64,000 bases of DNA from Bacteriovoracaceae bacterium (GTDB lineage Bacteria > Bdellovibrionota > Bacteriovoracia > Bacteriovoracales > Bacteriovoracaceae), in contig JANJTC010000005.1 in the NCBI GenBank assembly GCA_024711325.1, positions 682,001 to 746,000 of the forward strand, in the 5' to 3' direction. The notes below the pieces were generated by a model. It did not search any database. It was not told where the DNA came from and worked only from the letters and a program-made list of their open reading frames with translations. How positions within the stretch are numbered: position 1 is the first letter of the stretch; every line of letters begins with the position of its first letter. Below, in pieces: positions 18,041 to 25,406 of this stretch. The position numbers were made by a program, and so were the translations under genes.

Positions 18041-19363
18041 ATGGCTTTAAGAAATCATGTTTCCGAGTCTCAGTTGAATCTTGACCTTGATTTGGAAGTT
18101 GAAAAGGAGGTGCTAGGACCAGAAGATGAAGAGTTTTTGACATTGTTAGAGCAGGTTTTAACAGATGTCTTTATTGGTGAACCCGATAAGGAATCATTCG
18201 AGTATCTCGAGTGTCAGAACATCTATGACCTCTCGACGGATAAAGAGATAGCGGACAGGTTGAAATACGAGGAGGAAGCCCTGAATGAGGGACATCCAAT
18301 CCCGAGTGCTGAAACATTGTCAGAGCTAGAGGCATTGTCCCGTGCGTACTTTGAATGTCCGAATGTCTACCACCAAGATGAAGACGATTTTAAGCCAAGC
18401 CATATAACTGGTTATATCCAGTTATACTCTGGTGAAAAGTTTGATTCGCGAGGAAGGTTGGCAGAAGTCTGGAAATCCATTAACCAAAAACTGGTTATTG
18501 ATATTTCAGAACTTATGGACCCCGAGAGTATAGTCACTAAAATTGAACAAAATGGACTTAAATGGAGTTCAATTTTTAGAATTGTATTCTACGGTCATCC
18601 ATTAGTGGAAGTAATAGGGAGCAAGATTTATGGTAGGTCAGAAGCTAAAGAGCTTCTTCCTCTAAGTAATGAGTACCCTAACATACTTCTAGCCTTACCT
18701 GACTATGAGGAGACTGAAGCTAATTCAGGATCAATCTACGAATGGTTGGAGCAGGAATTCAGTGACGCGGTCCTTTGCGGCTCTTATCCACAAATCAGCC
18801 GTGTTACCAGCGGCCATTATGAATTAACTGCTATCAGACTGCAGGAAATTTTCGAAGAGAACCTGGAGCAAGGGAGTTTAAACAGAATTCAACATAAAGA
18901 GATTATCTCTGTAGGTAAAATGAATGAGTTTATTGAAGCTTATTCTGAAGCCAGGGCTTTTATTAGACTGGTGAATGAGAAGGGCAGCGCCGAAATCGGT
19001 AAACTTTATTCTTTAAGCCTCAAAGTGCTGGATGATGTTTTATTTCTTTGTTCTAGATCTTTCGAAAGGATTGAAGACCCCTTGATCTATGCTCAAATTA
19101 AATCATACTCCACCAAATTGAAGGTAAATAAGCTTCAGTTGGAGAACTCAAGAGCACTAATGCTAATTCAAAAAATAAATAGAGGTGAAACTGTAGAAAC
19201 TCATCTTTTGAGTCTTGCGGATTTAGAGTCTATTTTTGAGATTCTTTGGGGGAATATAGGGATTAAGATCATTCCTGAGAAGAGAGAGATCTACTATGAT
19301 CTCAAAGAACGACTCCGTGTTCTTCGTGCGAAGTATCGCACTTCATCAAGGAAGGGAGCCTAA
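18041..19363 (+). CDS. large acidic island protein of unknown function
   Basis: The 440-residue protein begins at the ATG at 18041 with a strong GGAGGA five bases upstream; an in-frame ATG at 17948 has none and would add an unlikely N-terminus. It is very acidic in the first 110 residues. Two segments are similar to each other (FEYLECQNIYDLSTDKE and YFECPNVYHQDED), suggesting an internal repeat. The C-terminal third is helical and basic at the end. No family is recognised. The 5' leader (17948-18040) contains a TTCCCT/AGGGAA inverted pair and two CCATGGG copies, which may be structured. The stop codon lies in the loop of a terminator hairpin. Confidence 0.72.
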   Translation: MALRNHVSESQLNLDLDLEVEKEVLGPEDEEFLTLLEQVLTDVFIGEPDKESFEYLECQNIYDLSTDKEIADRLKYEEEALNEGHPIPSAETLSELEALSRAYFECPNVYHQDEDDFKPSHITGYIQLYSGEKFDSRGRLAEVWKSINQKLVIDISELMDPESIVTKIEQNGLKWSSIFRIVFYGHPLVEVIGSKIYGRSEAKELLPLSNEYPNILLALPDYEETEANSGSIYEWLEQEFSDAVLCGSYPQISRVTSGHYELTAIRLQEIFEENLEQGSLNRIQHKEIISVGKMNEFIEAYSEARAFIRLVNEKGSAEIGKLYSLSLKVLDDVLFLCSRSFERIEDPLIYAQIKSYSTKLKVNKLQLENSRALMLIQKINRGETVETHLLSLADLESIFEILWGNIGIKIIPEKREIYYDLKERLRVLRAKYRTSSRKGA

Positions 19364-19373
19364 CGGCTCCTTT
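19352..19373 (+). terminator. terminator whose loop is the stop codon region
   Basis: GGGAGCC-TAAC-GGCTCC is followed by TTT. The TAA stop (19361-19363) of the upstream gene forms most of the loop. Confidence 0.65.
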
Positions 19374-19436
19374 CCTAACACAAACTAAACTGGCTAACGC
19401 CGTTTAAATCTCGACTTAACAATCTCTTTTTACTTA

Positions 19437-19479
19437 TCAGTCGAAGGCTAAAAGCCTTTGGCCTACGGCCTTCGGCTGA
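19437..19479. repeat. nested inverted repeat before serine recombinase
   Basis: TCAGTCGAAGGC (19437-19448) pairs with GCCTTCGGCTGA (19468-19479), allowing one G-T. Inside are GGCTAAAAGCC and GGCCTACGGCC, two smaller palindromes. It lies 29 bp before the recombinase gene and could be a recombination site, an attenuator or a terminator; the sequence alone does not decide. Confidence 0.5.
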
Positions 19480-19507
19480 AATCCATTAACATTAACATTG
19501 GAGAAAA

Positions 19508-20107
19508 ATGAAAACAGCATTGTATTCAAGAGTTTCAACCTCTATGCAGCAAACTGGCTTGGAGTCTCAGAGGAGAGCCTTAGAGGATTATTGTAGGACC
19601 AAAGGAATTACGGAATATGAAGTCTTTGAGGACTTCAATGTTAGTGGTTCAAAATCCTCACGTCCCCAATTAGATAAAATGATGAAGGCGGTCCGAGAGG
19701 GAGATATTTCAACGGTGGTGGTTTACTCGTTTAGTCGTTTTGCCAGGAGCACGAAGTTTCTGCTGGATTCGTTGGAAGAATTCACGCTTCTAAAGGTAAA
19801 CTTTGTGTCCATATCAGAGAATCTCGACCTAGCCTCTCCATTAGGTCGCTGTATGTTCACAATCATTTCTGCAATTGCAACTCTCGAAAGAGAATTAACC
19901 TCAGAGAGAGTCCGTAACGGAATGGTGAATGCCAAAGCTAAGGGTAAGCGTATCGGACGTCCCCAGACCATTAATGATGAGCTAATAGCTACTTTGAGAG
20001 CTGAGAGTTACTCTTACAGAGAGATTTCCAAGATGCTCAACATAGGGCAAGGCTCGATTACAGCGTCACTTAGGAGAACTGCACGGAAATTGAATGACAC
20101 ATCCTAA
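19508..20107 (+). CDS. serine recombinase, resolvase/invertase (Pin) family
   Basis: The 199-residue protein has the small serine recombinase plan. The N-terminal catalytic domain (1-~140) has nucleophile S10 in YSRVST, then YSFSRFARS and the LERELTSERVRNG helix. The AKGKRIGRP linker and a Hin-type helix-turn-helix (~155-190, YSYREISKMLNIGQGSI) follow. Length is normal for the family (~180-200). It may resolve multimers or invert a segment; no pair of flanking inversion sites is obvious. An inverted repeat lies just upstream. GGAG precedes the ATG. Confidence 0.93.
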   Translation: MKTALYSRVSTSMQQTGLESQRRALEDYCRTKGITEYEVFEDFNVSGSKSSRPQLDKMMKAVREGDISTVVVYSFSRFARSTKFLLDSLEEFTLLKVNFVSISENLDLASPLGRCMFTIISAIATLERELTSERVRNGMVNAKAKGKRIGRPQTINDELIATLRAESYSYREISKMLNIGQGSITASLRRTARKLNDTS

Positions 20108-20157
20108 AGTGAACCAAAGTAAACCAAATTAAAATGAAATGTTTTATGAACGCCATA

Positions 20158-20173
20158 GTTCGTTAAAACGAAC
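20158..20173. promoter_or_regulatory. operator-like palindrome GTTCGTT-AA-AACGAAC
   Basis: This perfect 7-bp dyad with a 2-bp spacer lies 84 bp before the XRE regulator gene that heads the lipoprotein operon. Such palindromes are typical self-binding sites of Cro/CI-type regulators. Confidence 0.55.
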
Positions 20174-20256
20174 AAAAATGATGGTTTTGTTCGCCTCTAT
20201 GAATAGCACAACCTCTTATAAGTTTTCTGCCGATAATTATACCTGAGGGAATTTTC

Positions 20257-20547
20257 ATGGAATTTAAAGAAGTCCTGCAATCTCTTATGAAAGAGAAAGG
20301 GATATCTATCACAGAATTAGCAAAGCAAACTCGAATTGCAAAAAGTTCGATCCACGGTTTTTTAAATGGTGCCGAACCACCATTGTCTAAAATCAAATCG
20401 CTCTCTGAGTACTTCGGAGTCTCCATGGATTTCCTCTGTACTGGTAAGGAGTCTGATCCTATAGGACAACTCCTAAAGGTAGATGTGCATCAAGGTACTT
20501 ATGAGGTCACAATCAAAAGATTGGTGACTAAGAAAAATAAGGACTAA
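20257..20547 (+). CDS. XRE (Cro/CI)-family transcriptional regulator
   Basis: The 96-residue protein has an HTH_3 domain covering residues ~6-62: LMKEKGISITELAKQTRIAKSSIHGFLNG, then LSKIKSLSEYFGVSMDFL. A short C-terminal beta-like tail (TYEVTIKRLVTKKNKD) follows. It is the first gene of a tightly packed operon (13 bp to the next start) and has a perfect palindrome 84 bp upstream that it may bind. It is therefore a likely autoregulator of the envelope operon downstream. Confidence 0.9.
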   Translation: MEFKEVLQSLMKEKGISITELAKQTRIAKSSIHGFLNGAEPPLSKIKSLSEYFGVSMDFLCTGKESDPIGQLLKVDVHQGTYEVTIKRLVTKKNKD

Positions 20548-20560
20548 AAAGGCGGTACAT

Positions 20561-21241
20561 ATGAAGAACACTTTTATTGTAATAAGTCTCCTTGCCTTGG
20601 CTGCATGCTCCTCCACACCAAAAACCGGAGATGGCCCGACTGATGCCATCCTTGCACATCTCTCTAAAGGGAAAACAGTTGTCGGCAAAGATTGGGACAG
20701 CCGTTTCCTAAAAGATGGTCTTGTTAATGGTGAATATACTGCTATTGGCAAAGTAGCTAGTGATATAAATCGTAACGAAACTAGCTTGAAATCATTAGCT
20801 CAATCTAAAGCAGTTGATACTCTCTTAATGAGTGCACCTACTGACTATAAGAGAATCATCCAGTCAGCTCTTTCGTCATCAGATAATAGTGATGGCTCGG
20901 TTGAAGAGGTAACAATTTCTATCAAAGAAGTTAAGGCCTTAACTGGAATGAAAACAGAATTTGGTGATTTTCAATGTGTAACCTATGCGGAACCTAATAA
21001 TGAGCTGAAATATGATATGAAAAAAGAGTGTCGAGCTATTGTTAGAATTCCTGCCAGCCATTTAGCTGAAGCATACCAATTTACCCTTAAAAACAAATAT
21101 GGAATTGAGCAAAACTCGCTTCAATCAAAAGTTCGTGAAAACATCCTAGAAGCTCTTTCGGGAGCCTCTGGGGGCAGCAGGTCCGTAGCGCAAACACCGA
21201 AAACAAAAGCACCTGTGGGCAAAGCTTACGATAAAGAATAG
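20561..21241 (+). CDS. island lipoprotein A
   Basis: The 226-residue protein has a lipoprotein signal with lipobox LAAC (Cys16, followed by SST). An ATG start with AAAGGCGG upstream sits 13 bp after the regulator gene. The mature part is mixed, with conserved-looking hydrophobic strands and two Cys (FQCVTYAEP, KKECRAIV) that could pair. The last 30 residues are Ser/Gly/Lys-rich and low complexity. No family is recognised. Membership in the XRE-headed operon suggests a shared envelope function. Confidence 0.72.
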   Translation: MKNTFIVISLLALAACSSTPKTGDGPTDAILAHLSKGKTVVGKDWDSRFLKDGLVNGEYTAIGKVASDINRNETSLKSLAQSKAVDTLLMSAPTDYKRIIQSALSSSDNSDGSVEEVTISIKEVKALTGMKTEFGDFQCVTYAEPNNELKYDMKKECRAIVRIPASHLAEAYQFTLKNKYGIEQNSLQSKVRENILEALSGASGGSRSVAQTPKTKAPVGKAYDKE

Positions 21242-21255
21242 AACAGCAGCTTCTC

Positions 21256-21672
21256 TTGAGGAAACTTTTGGCCCCCTTACTTCTTGCTTTGCTTTCTTCT
21301 TGTTCTTCCCTGGAGAAGTTCCAGGGGGAGAACAAGGTCCTGCACGACAAGTTTTCAAGTAGCCAAAGCCCAAGAGTCACAAAATATGTAGTTGGAGGAA
21401 AAACTTGCTTTCCTGACGAAATTAAGGATGACAGGGAGATCTTTACAGCCAGGTGGGAGGACTACAGAGATCTTATGTATCAGCTATTTGCTTCTGAAGT
21501 TGCGTATACTGTTAAAATACAGAAACTCCCCAGTGGTGGGAATTATAGGGTATTTGAACCTTCAGAGGAGACTAGGCGCTTAGAGTTTGAGGTTTACTAC
21601 TGTCACATGGGGATATCAGGGTTTTTTGATTCCGCGAAACAAACTTATGCGTCTTTTAGGATAAAGAAGTGA
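21256..21672 (+). CDS. island lipoprotein B, first of a tandem pair
   Basis: The 138-residue protein starts at TTG (21256) and begins MRKLLAPLLLALLSSC, a lipobox at Cys16. The mature part shares a clear pattern with the next gene: CFP near the N-terminus, REIFTA, LMYQLF-SE, Y-V-I, FEVYYC near the end. Two extra-lipobox Cys are conserved in both and could form a disulfide. The two genes are therefore diverged tandem duplicates. The start lies 14 bp after the preceding stop. Function is unknown. Confidence 0.72.
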   Translation: MRKLLAPLLLALLSSCSSLEKFQGENKVLHDKFSSSQSPRVTKYVVGGKTCFPDEIKDDREIFTARWEDYRDLMYQLFASEVAYTVKIQKLPSGGNYRVFEPSEETRRLEFEVYYCHMGISGFFDSAKQTYASFRIKK

Positions 21673-21678
21673 GGGAAT

Positions 21679-22083
21679 GTGTCTAGACTCCCACTTATCC
21701 TGTTGTCCGTAATGCTAGTCTCTTGCTCTTCAATCAAGCGGTTCAGGGGTGGGGATTTCGCTTTGTACAAGCAGTTTAATAGTAAACAACAGATTGATGG
21801 CAACCGTTATGTGACAAATGCACGGGGTTGCTTTCCCGAAAATTTGGTAGATGAACGGCAGATCTTCACTGCCCCTGTCGATGGCTATAAAAATCTGATG
21901 TATCAGCTCTTCTCCTCAGAGCTTGAATACGATGTCCTTATCGAGAATCGTAATGGAATTATATATAAAGAATTTAAACCTACGAAGCAGACACAGAATC
22001 TAAAGTTTGAAGTCTATTATTGTTATTTTAACAATGAAATATATCCAAACAGACTTTATGGTTCTTTTAGGGTTAAGAGGTAA
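21679..22083 (+). CDS. island lipoprotein B', tandem paralogue
   Basis: The 134-residue protein starts at GTG with GAGGG upstream, 6 bp after the preceding stop. The lipobox is MLVSC. It matches its upstream neighbour over the mature part (RGCFPEN, ERQIFTAP, NLMYQLFSSELEYDV, LKFEVYYCY and a similar SFRVKR end). Both conserved Cys are kept. Duplicate retention suggests two versions of a binding protein, or a heteromer; that is inference. Confidence 0.72.
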   Translation: MSRLPLILLSVMLVSCSSIKRFRGGDFALYKQFNSKQQIDGNRYVTNARGCFPENLVDERQIFTAPVDGYKNLMYQLFSSELEYDVLIENRNGIIYKEFKPTKQTQNLKFEVYYCYFNNEIYPNRLYGSFRVKR

Positions 22084-22085
22084 CC

Positions 22086-22358
22086 TTGGACTTACTAAAA
22101 GAGAATCTTGACTGGGAATTTCATGAAGATTTGGTCCTTATTGTTGATACTATTCATGGCGAGTGCGCTAGAGGAAAATTTCTGAACTATCACAGATTTG
22201 AGAAAGTCCATAGGGTCATTAATCGACTATACACTGAAGCCGCCGAGCTTAAAAAACATACTCAAGAGAATAAAATACTCGATAAGAACTTCAAGATCCT
22301 AAGCTTATGTGTAGAAGTGGTTAATCTCGAACTAATTCTTATCAGGAAACCTGCTTAA
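22086..22358 (+). CDS. small helical island protein
   Basis: The 90-residue protein starts at TTG, 2 bp after the preceding stop, so it is probably translationally coupled. No signal peptide or membrane segment is visible. It is predicted all-helical with alternating charged and hydrophobic residues (RFEKVHRVINRLYTEAAELKK) and is probably cytoplasmic. No family is recognised. Its fixed place between lipoprotein and membrane-protein genes points to a shared operon role. Confidence 0.6.
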   Translation: MDLLKENLDWEFHEDLVLIVDTIHGECARGKFLNYHRFEKVHRVINRLYTEAAELKKHTQENKILDKNFKILSLCVEVVNLELILIRKPA

Positions 22359-22382
22359 AGGTCTTAGCTATAAGGAGACTTC

Positions 22383-22799
22383 ATGAAGGGTGAATCAGAT
22401 ATTATGAACCGTGTTGGATATAGAGTTTTATCTCCAGGCTTCATTTCACTGTCTCCGCTGCTTATTTACCTTACTAATGACTTAGGGAAATACAACGCGA
22501 GTCTCTTTGGATATTTGTATGGCTTCGCTTATTATGAGCACGGAAAGAATATATTAATAATTTATGGTGCCTACTTACTTTTCCTATTTCTTGTAGCTCC
22601 CTTTATAGACAGAGCACTTAAATTTCCCATTCAAAAACTATCTTTAATCTATGCCGCATTTTTAACAGTTATCGTTCTAGGGCAATCATATGAAAACGGA
22701 AGTTTTTCAGATTCTTTTTTGAAAATTCCTATCATCTGGGCCATTGGATTATTTTTGGCGTACTCACACAGAACGATTAATTCAGTGAAAGGAGCCTAA
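22383..22799 (+). CDS. small integral membrane protein (about four TM segments)
   Basis: The 138-residue protein has hydrophobic segments at about 18-32, 55-75, 83-100 and 110-128. AAGGAG lies upstream of the ATG. A second in-frame ATG (22404, MNRVGYRVL) is possible. No transporter motif is visible. It is the only polytopic protein of the XRE-headed operon and could be the inner-membrane partner of the lipoproteins. Confidence 0.65.
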   Translation: MKGESDIMNRVGYRVLSPGFISLSPLLIYLTNDLGKYNASLFGYLYGFAYYEHGKNILIIYGAYLLFLFLVAPFIDRALKFPIQKLSLIYAAFLTVIVLGQSYENGSFSDSFLKIPIIWAIGLFLAYSHRTINSVKGA

Positions 22800-22800
22800 C

Positions 22801-23349
22801 TTGAGCCGCATTTTAATTATAATGCTTAGTTTTCTAGTAATCTCGTGCCAAGCTTTTGAGAGCAAATTCGACAAAACTGCAAAAGATATATGTGTAGAGA
22901 AATTCTTGGAACTGGATCATCGAAATAATACTCTTAAAAGTTACGCTCCCACCCTCGGCAGGAGGAGACCATTTAAAATTACTTGGGAAAACACCAATTA
23001 CGATAAAGAAATTATGAAATTTAAGCTTAAGGCGAATGAGGTTAATCGAGATCTTATTGAACCAGAGCAAGAAAATCTCTTTTTTGAGTTACAAAAGAAC
23101 CCAGATTTAAGGGAGTTTGTTATAAGCTCTGCGCCGGCCTTTATGAAGGAGTGTACTACCTACCTGCAGAAGTTCCGAGAAAAGTGCCCAAAAGAGGTAG
23201 GTCGGTGGTGCTTTAATTCAGGCGAAGGAAACATTTCAAAAGCTGCCTACAACTACCTTATCTATAATGCTGCAGGGGAAAAGCCTGCTGACTTTACCAA
23301 ATTCAACGATATCGAAAAATGGGCTAAGATTTTCGATCAAATGCAATAA
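22801..23349 (+). CDS. island lipoprotein C
   Basis: The 182-residue protein starts at TTG, one base after the preceding stop. It carries a lipobox VISC (Cys16). Mature Cys at KDICVEK, KECTTYL, REKCPKE and GRWCFN suggest two disulfides in the periplasm. The protein is helical and basic/acidic mixed. No family is recognised. It closes the regulator-headed operon; a two-stem inverted repeat lies ~40 bp after it. Confidence 0.68.
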   Translation: MSRILIIMLSFLVISCQAFESKFDKTAKDICVEKFLELDHRNNTLKSYAPTLGRRRPFKITWENTNYDKEIMKFKLKANEVNRDLIEPEQENLFFELQKNPDLREFVISSAPAFMKECTTYLQKFREKCPKEVGRWCFNSGEGNISKAAYNYLIYNAAGEKPADFTKFNDIEKWAKIFDQMQ

Positions 23350-23389
23350 GCCTCAACAAGCTCTATCCAAGCAAACAAAGTAAATAATT

Positions 23390-23423
23390 AGGTGATTTTC
23401 AGGATTTTCCAGATCCTTCACCT
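23390..23423 (+). terminator. candidate hairpin after lipoprotein operon
   Basis: AGGTGA (23390-23395) pairs with TCACCT (23418-23423), with a second stem AGGAT/ATCCT inside. There is no T run, so its role as terminator is uncertain. Confidence 0.4.
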
Positions 23424-23557
23424 ATATAAAATCGTTCCTTGTTCTGCTCAGAAGACTGCTAAATTAACAGTAATTTTAAAAGCTTAAGTCTCAATAATTC
23501 AGTATTGACTGGGGTATGTTTGCGCATGGGTATAGTTTCATTTTTCAAGGAGGATTA

Positions 23558-23908
23558 ATGAGAATTTTGTACGTTGAAAATGACAAAGATCTAAGAACTT
23601 TTTTTGGCACGAAACTTAAGGAGGAATTTAAAGGGACTATTGATCTAGTGGCCACAGGTAAAGAAGCCATCAAGCTTTTGAGGTCTGAAAGACCTTACGA
23701 TGTCATTATTAGCGATTATCTCCTTTCTAAAGGTTCAGGAACCGATCTGCTCCGCTTCAAGATAAAAAATGAGATTACAGGTTCCTTTATATTCTTTTGT
23801 TCCGTTAAGGGGCCAATTCCGTATTCACAGGAGGATTATCAACAGGTGGACAAGTTCAGCTTTCGGCTTTTATGTGAAGAAATTAAGAAAATTAGAGTCG
23901 TCTCCTAG
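23558..23908 (+). CDS. single-domain response-regulator receiver protein
   Basis: The 116-residue protein begins at the ATG at 23558, with AAGGAGGA directly upstream; the ORF opens at 23516. It shows an acidic pocket YVENDKD, a phosphoacceptor Asp in DVIISDYLLSKGSG and an FFCSVKG segment at the place of the conserved Ser/Thr. The usual Lys-Pro is replaced by Lys-Gly-Pro. The C-terminal helix is short. There is no output domain, so it would act by protein contact. No kinase is nearby in the island. It overlaps the convergent nuclease gene by 17 bp. Confidence 0.8.
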   Translation: MRILYVENDKDLRTFFGTKLKEEFKGTIDLVATGKEAIKLLRSERPYDVIISDYLLSKGSGTDLLRFKIKNEITGSFIFFCSVKGPIPYSQEDYQQVDKFSFRLLCEEIKKIRVVS

Positions 23909-24689
23909 ATCTATGGGTACGTCTGCTTCTGTAAACTAGATATTTGGGAGGGAAAATTACGTAATCTTGTTGGGCCTCAATCTGGCGGGTCTTATATTTG
24001 GAAATGATACTTTTTAATCCATTCAAGAAACCATTGAAGTCCTCTTCTGTAGGATCAAGTCTGGTGTGAAATGATATGAATAGGGCTCTTGGAACTTCTA
24101 TCATTGCTCCCCAGGAGTCTTCACTTGAAGGAATTAGGCACCATAGATTATCCTCACCAAAATCAAAAAAAACAGGATGTCTACTATGGTACCAATCCCT
24201 TAAAAGAGCTGAATCATCCAGGTAAACGCGATAAATTTTTGGTGTTGAGGAGATTACGATCTGCTCCTCAATGAGCTTAAAGAACTGAGCCTTGTCTCTC
24301 TTGCGTCGGTTTCCATTAACTACCCAAGCTAATTTCTTGTAGAAGTTGTTACGGGACTCACGCTCTTCGTGTTTAATGAAGGAGTGTTGAAATTCAATGA
24401 CCCAGCCTTCATCGGTCTTTACATCAGCAATATGTCTTTCGCCTTTCTCGTCTTTATGAATACGCTCTTGGCAGTGCTCAGGAAACTTATTTTTCCAGGC
24501 CCGATGCCATTCCGTTTCATTTTCCCACCAGGGATCACACTCAACCTTCGCTTTATGGGCCCAATGCCAGCTCTTTTTGGTGCCACACCTAGAGATGACT
24601 TTTGCGTTGCAGAATGGACATAAGCCGTACTTCTTAGGAGATGGAGTTTCTTTTGTTCCATTAACGAGTGCGAATTTCATCAAGATCAT
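23892..24689 (-). CDS. CoiA-like nuclease with N-terminal zinc motif
   Basis: The 265-residue protein starts at the ATG at 24689 (AAGGGG at 8 bases). The N-terminus has CPFC (24-27) plus C35, H42, H45 and C51, a likely zinc ribbon. The centre reads HIADVKTDEGWVIEFQHS, the PD-(D/E)xK nuclease core (D89, E99-x-Q101) of the competence protein CoiA family. CoiA proteins act on incoming DNA during natural transformation, but many relatives sit in mobile islands and may be defence or mobility nucleases. The last residues are very basic (YRSRRTHRSRRRL). Confidence 0.78.
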   Translation of the reverse strand: MILMKFALVNGTKETPSPKKYGLCPFCNAKVISRCGTKKSWHWAHKAKVECDPWWENETEWHRAWKNKFPEHCQERIHKDEKGERHIADVKTDEGWVIEFQHSFIKHEERESRNNFYKKLAWVVNGNRRKRDKAQFFKLIEEQIVISSTPKIYRVYLDDSALLRDWYHSRHPVFFDFGEDNLWCLIPSSEDSWGAMIEVPRALFISFHTRLDPTEEDFNGFLNGLKSIISKYKTRQIEAQQDYVIFPPKYLVYRSRRTHRSRRRL

Positions 24690-24760
24690 TTGATTTCCCC
24701 TTGTTTTGTTGTTACGGAATAAGAACACGAAACCCGTAACACGTTCAAGGTAGGGATTTT

Positions 24761-25288
24761 TTGGAAAAAGCGTTACAAGAGTGTTTTTACGTCTTGCAGA
24801 CGGATAAAACTGGCAGAACTAATGGAAAACCGCCTATCAGATACGACAAAAGCTATAAATCGTACCTGCTTGAAGGGGCGAATAATCACGTACAGCAACT
24901 AGAGGGGCGCGATTCAGTACAGAAAGCTCATGATGAGTTTATTTATTTCTGTATGGATGAGTATCTAAAGAAAGGAGCTTCTCCAGCTTTATTAAATGCT
25001 CTGAATAGCCAAGTTTGCGTTGTAGGACACCAGTGCCATGTAATGCCCATTGGGAAGAAGCTTGTGGCAATGTTTGTTGCCCATATTCCTCATAATCCAC
25101 CTCCTACTGTGTTTGCAGCATATATGTTTTCAAATATGACCTCCCTAGGGTGGCTTGATGGTCTTAAGAGGTGCAAGAGTCCTGAATGCCAAAAGTTTTT
25201 TATCGGGAGACCAAATGTTAAGTGGTGCTCGAAAACTTGCGGGTCTAGAAGTAGAGTGAGAAAAATGCGGAGGAATAGTAAAGCCTGA
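24761..25288 (+). CDS. CGNR-type zinc-finger protein
   Basis: The 175-residue protein starts at TTG. The C-terminus carries C138, C143, C156 and C160 in the arrangement RCKSPEC...WCSKTCGSRSRVRKMR. This matches the CGNR zinc finger (Cys pair, Trp-Cys-Ser, Cys-Gly-x-Arg, basic helix) found in stress-related regulators. The N-terminal half is unassigned and has further Cys/His (CVVGHQCHV). It is probably a DNA- or RNA-binding protein. It diverges from the CoiA-like gene across a 71-bp interval. Confidence 0.72.
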   Translation: MEKALQECFYVLQTDKTGRTNGKPPIRYDKSYKSYLLEGANNHVQQLEGRDSVQKAHDEFIYFCMDEYLKKGASPALLNALNSQVCVVGHQCHVMPIGKKLVAMFVAHIPHNPPPTVFAAYMFSNMTSLGWLDGLKRCKSPECQKFFIGRPNVKWCSKTCGSRSRVRKMRRNSKA

Positions 25289-25406
25289 GAGAAGAAAACT
25301 CTTCTAGTTTGATCAGGCATGTGGTCGGAATTCTTCAAAATTCTTAAGTTATGGATATTTAACTGTAATCCGATAGGAATTTAATTATTCAATAGGAGAC
25401 GTTAAC

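Noticed and set aside
20163..20751. Minus-strand ORFs across the XRE and lipoprotein starts
   Set aside because: They run antisense through the HTH and lipobox; no ribosome site.
24369..24661. Overlapping ORFs within the CoiA-like gene
   Set aside because: Other frames of a gene with a recognisable zinc and nuclease motif; no family resemblance.
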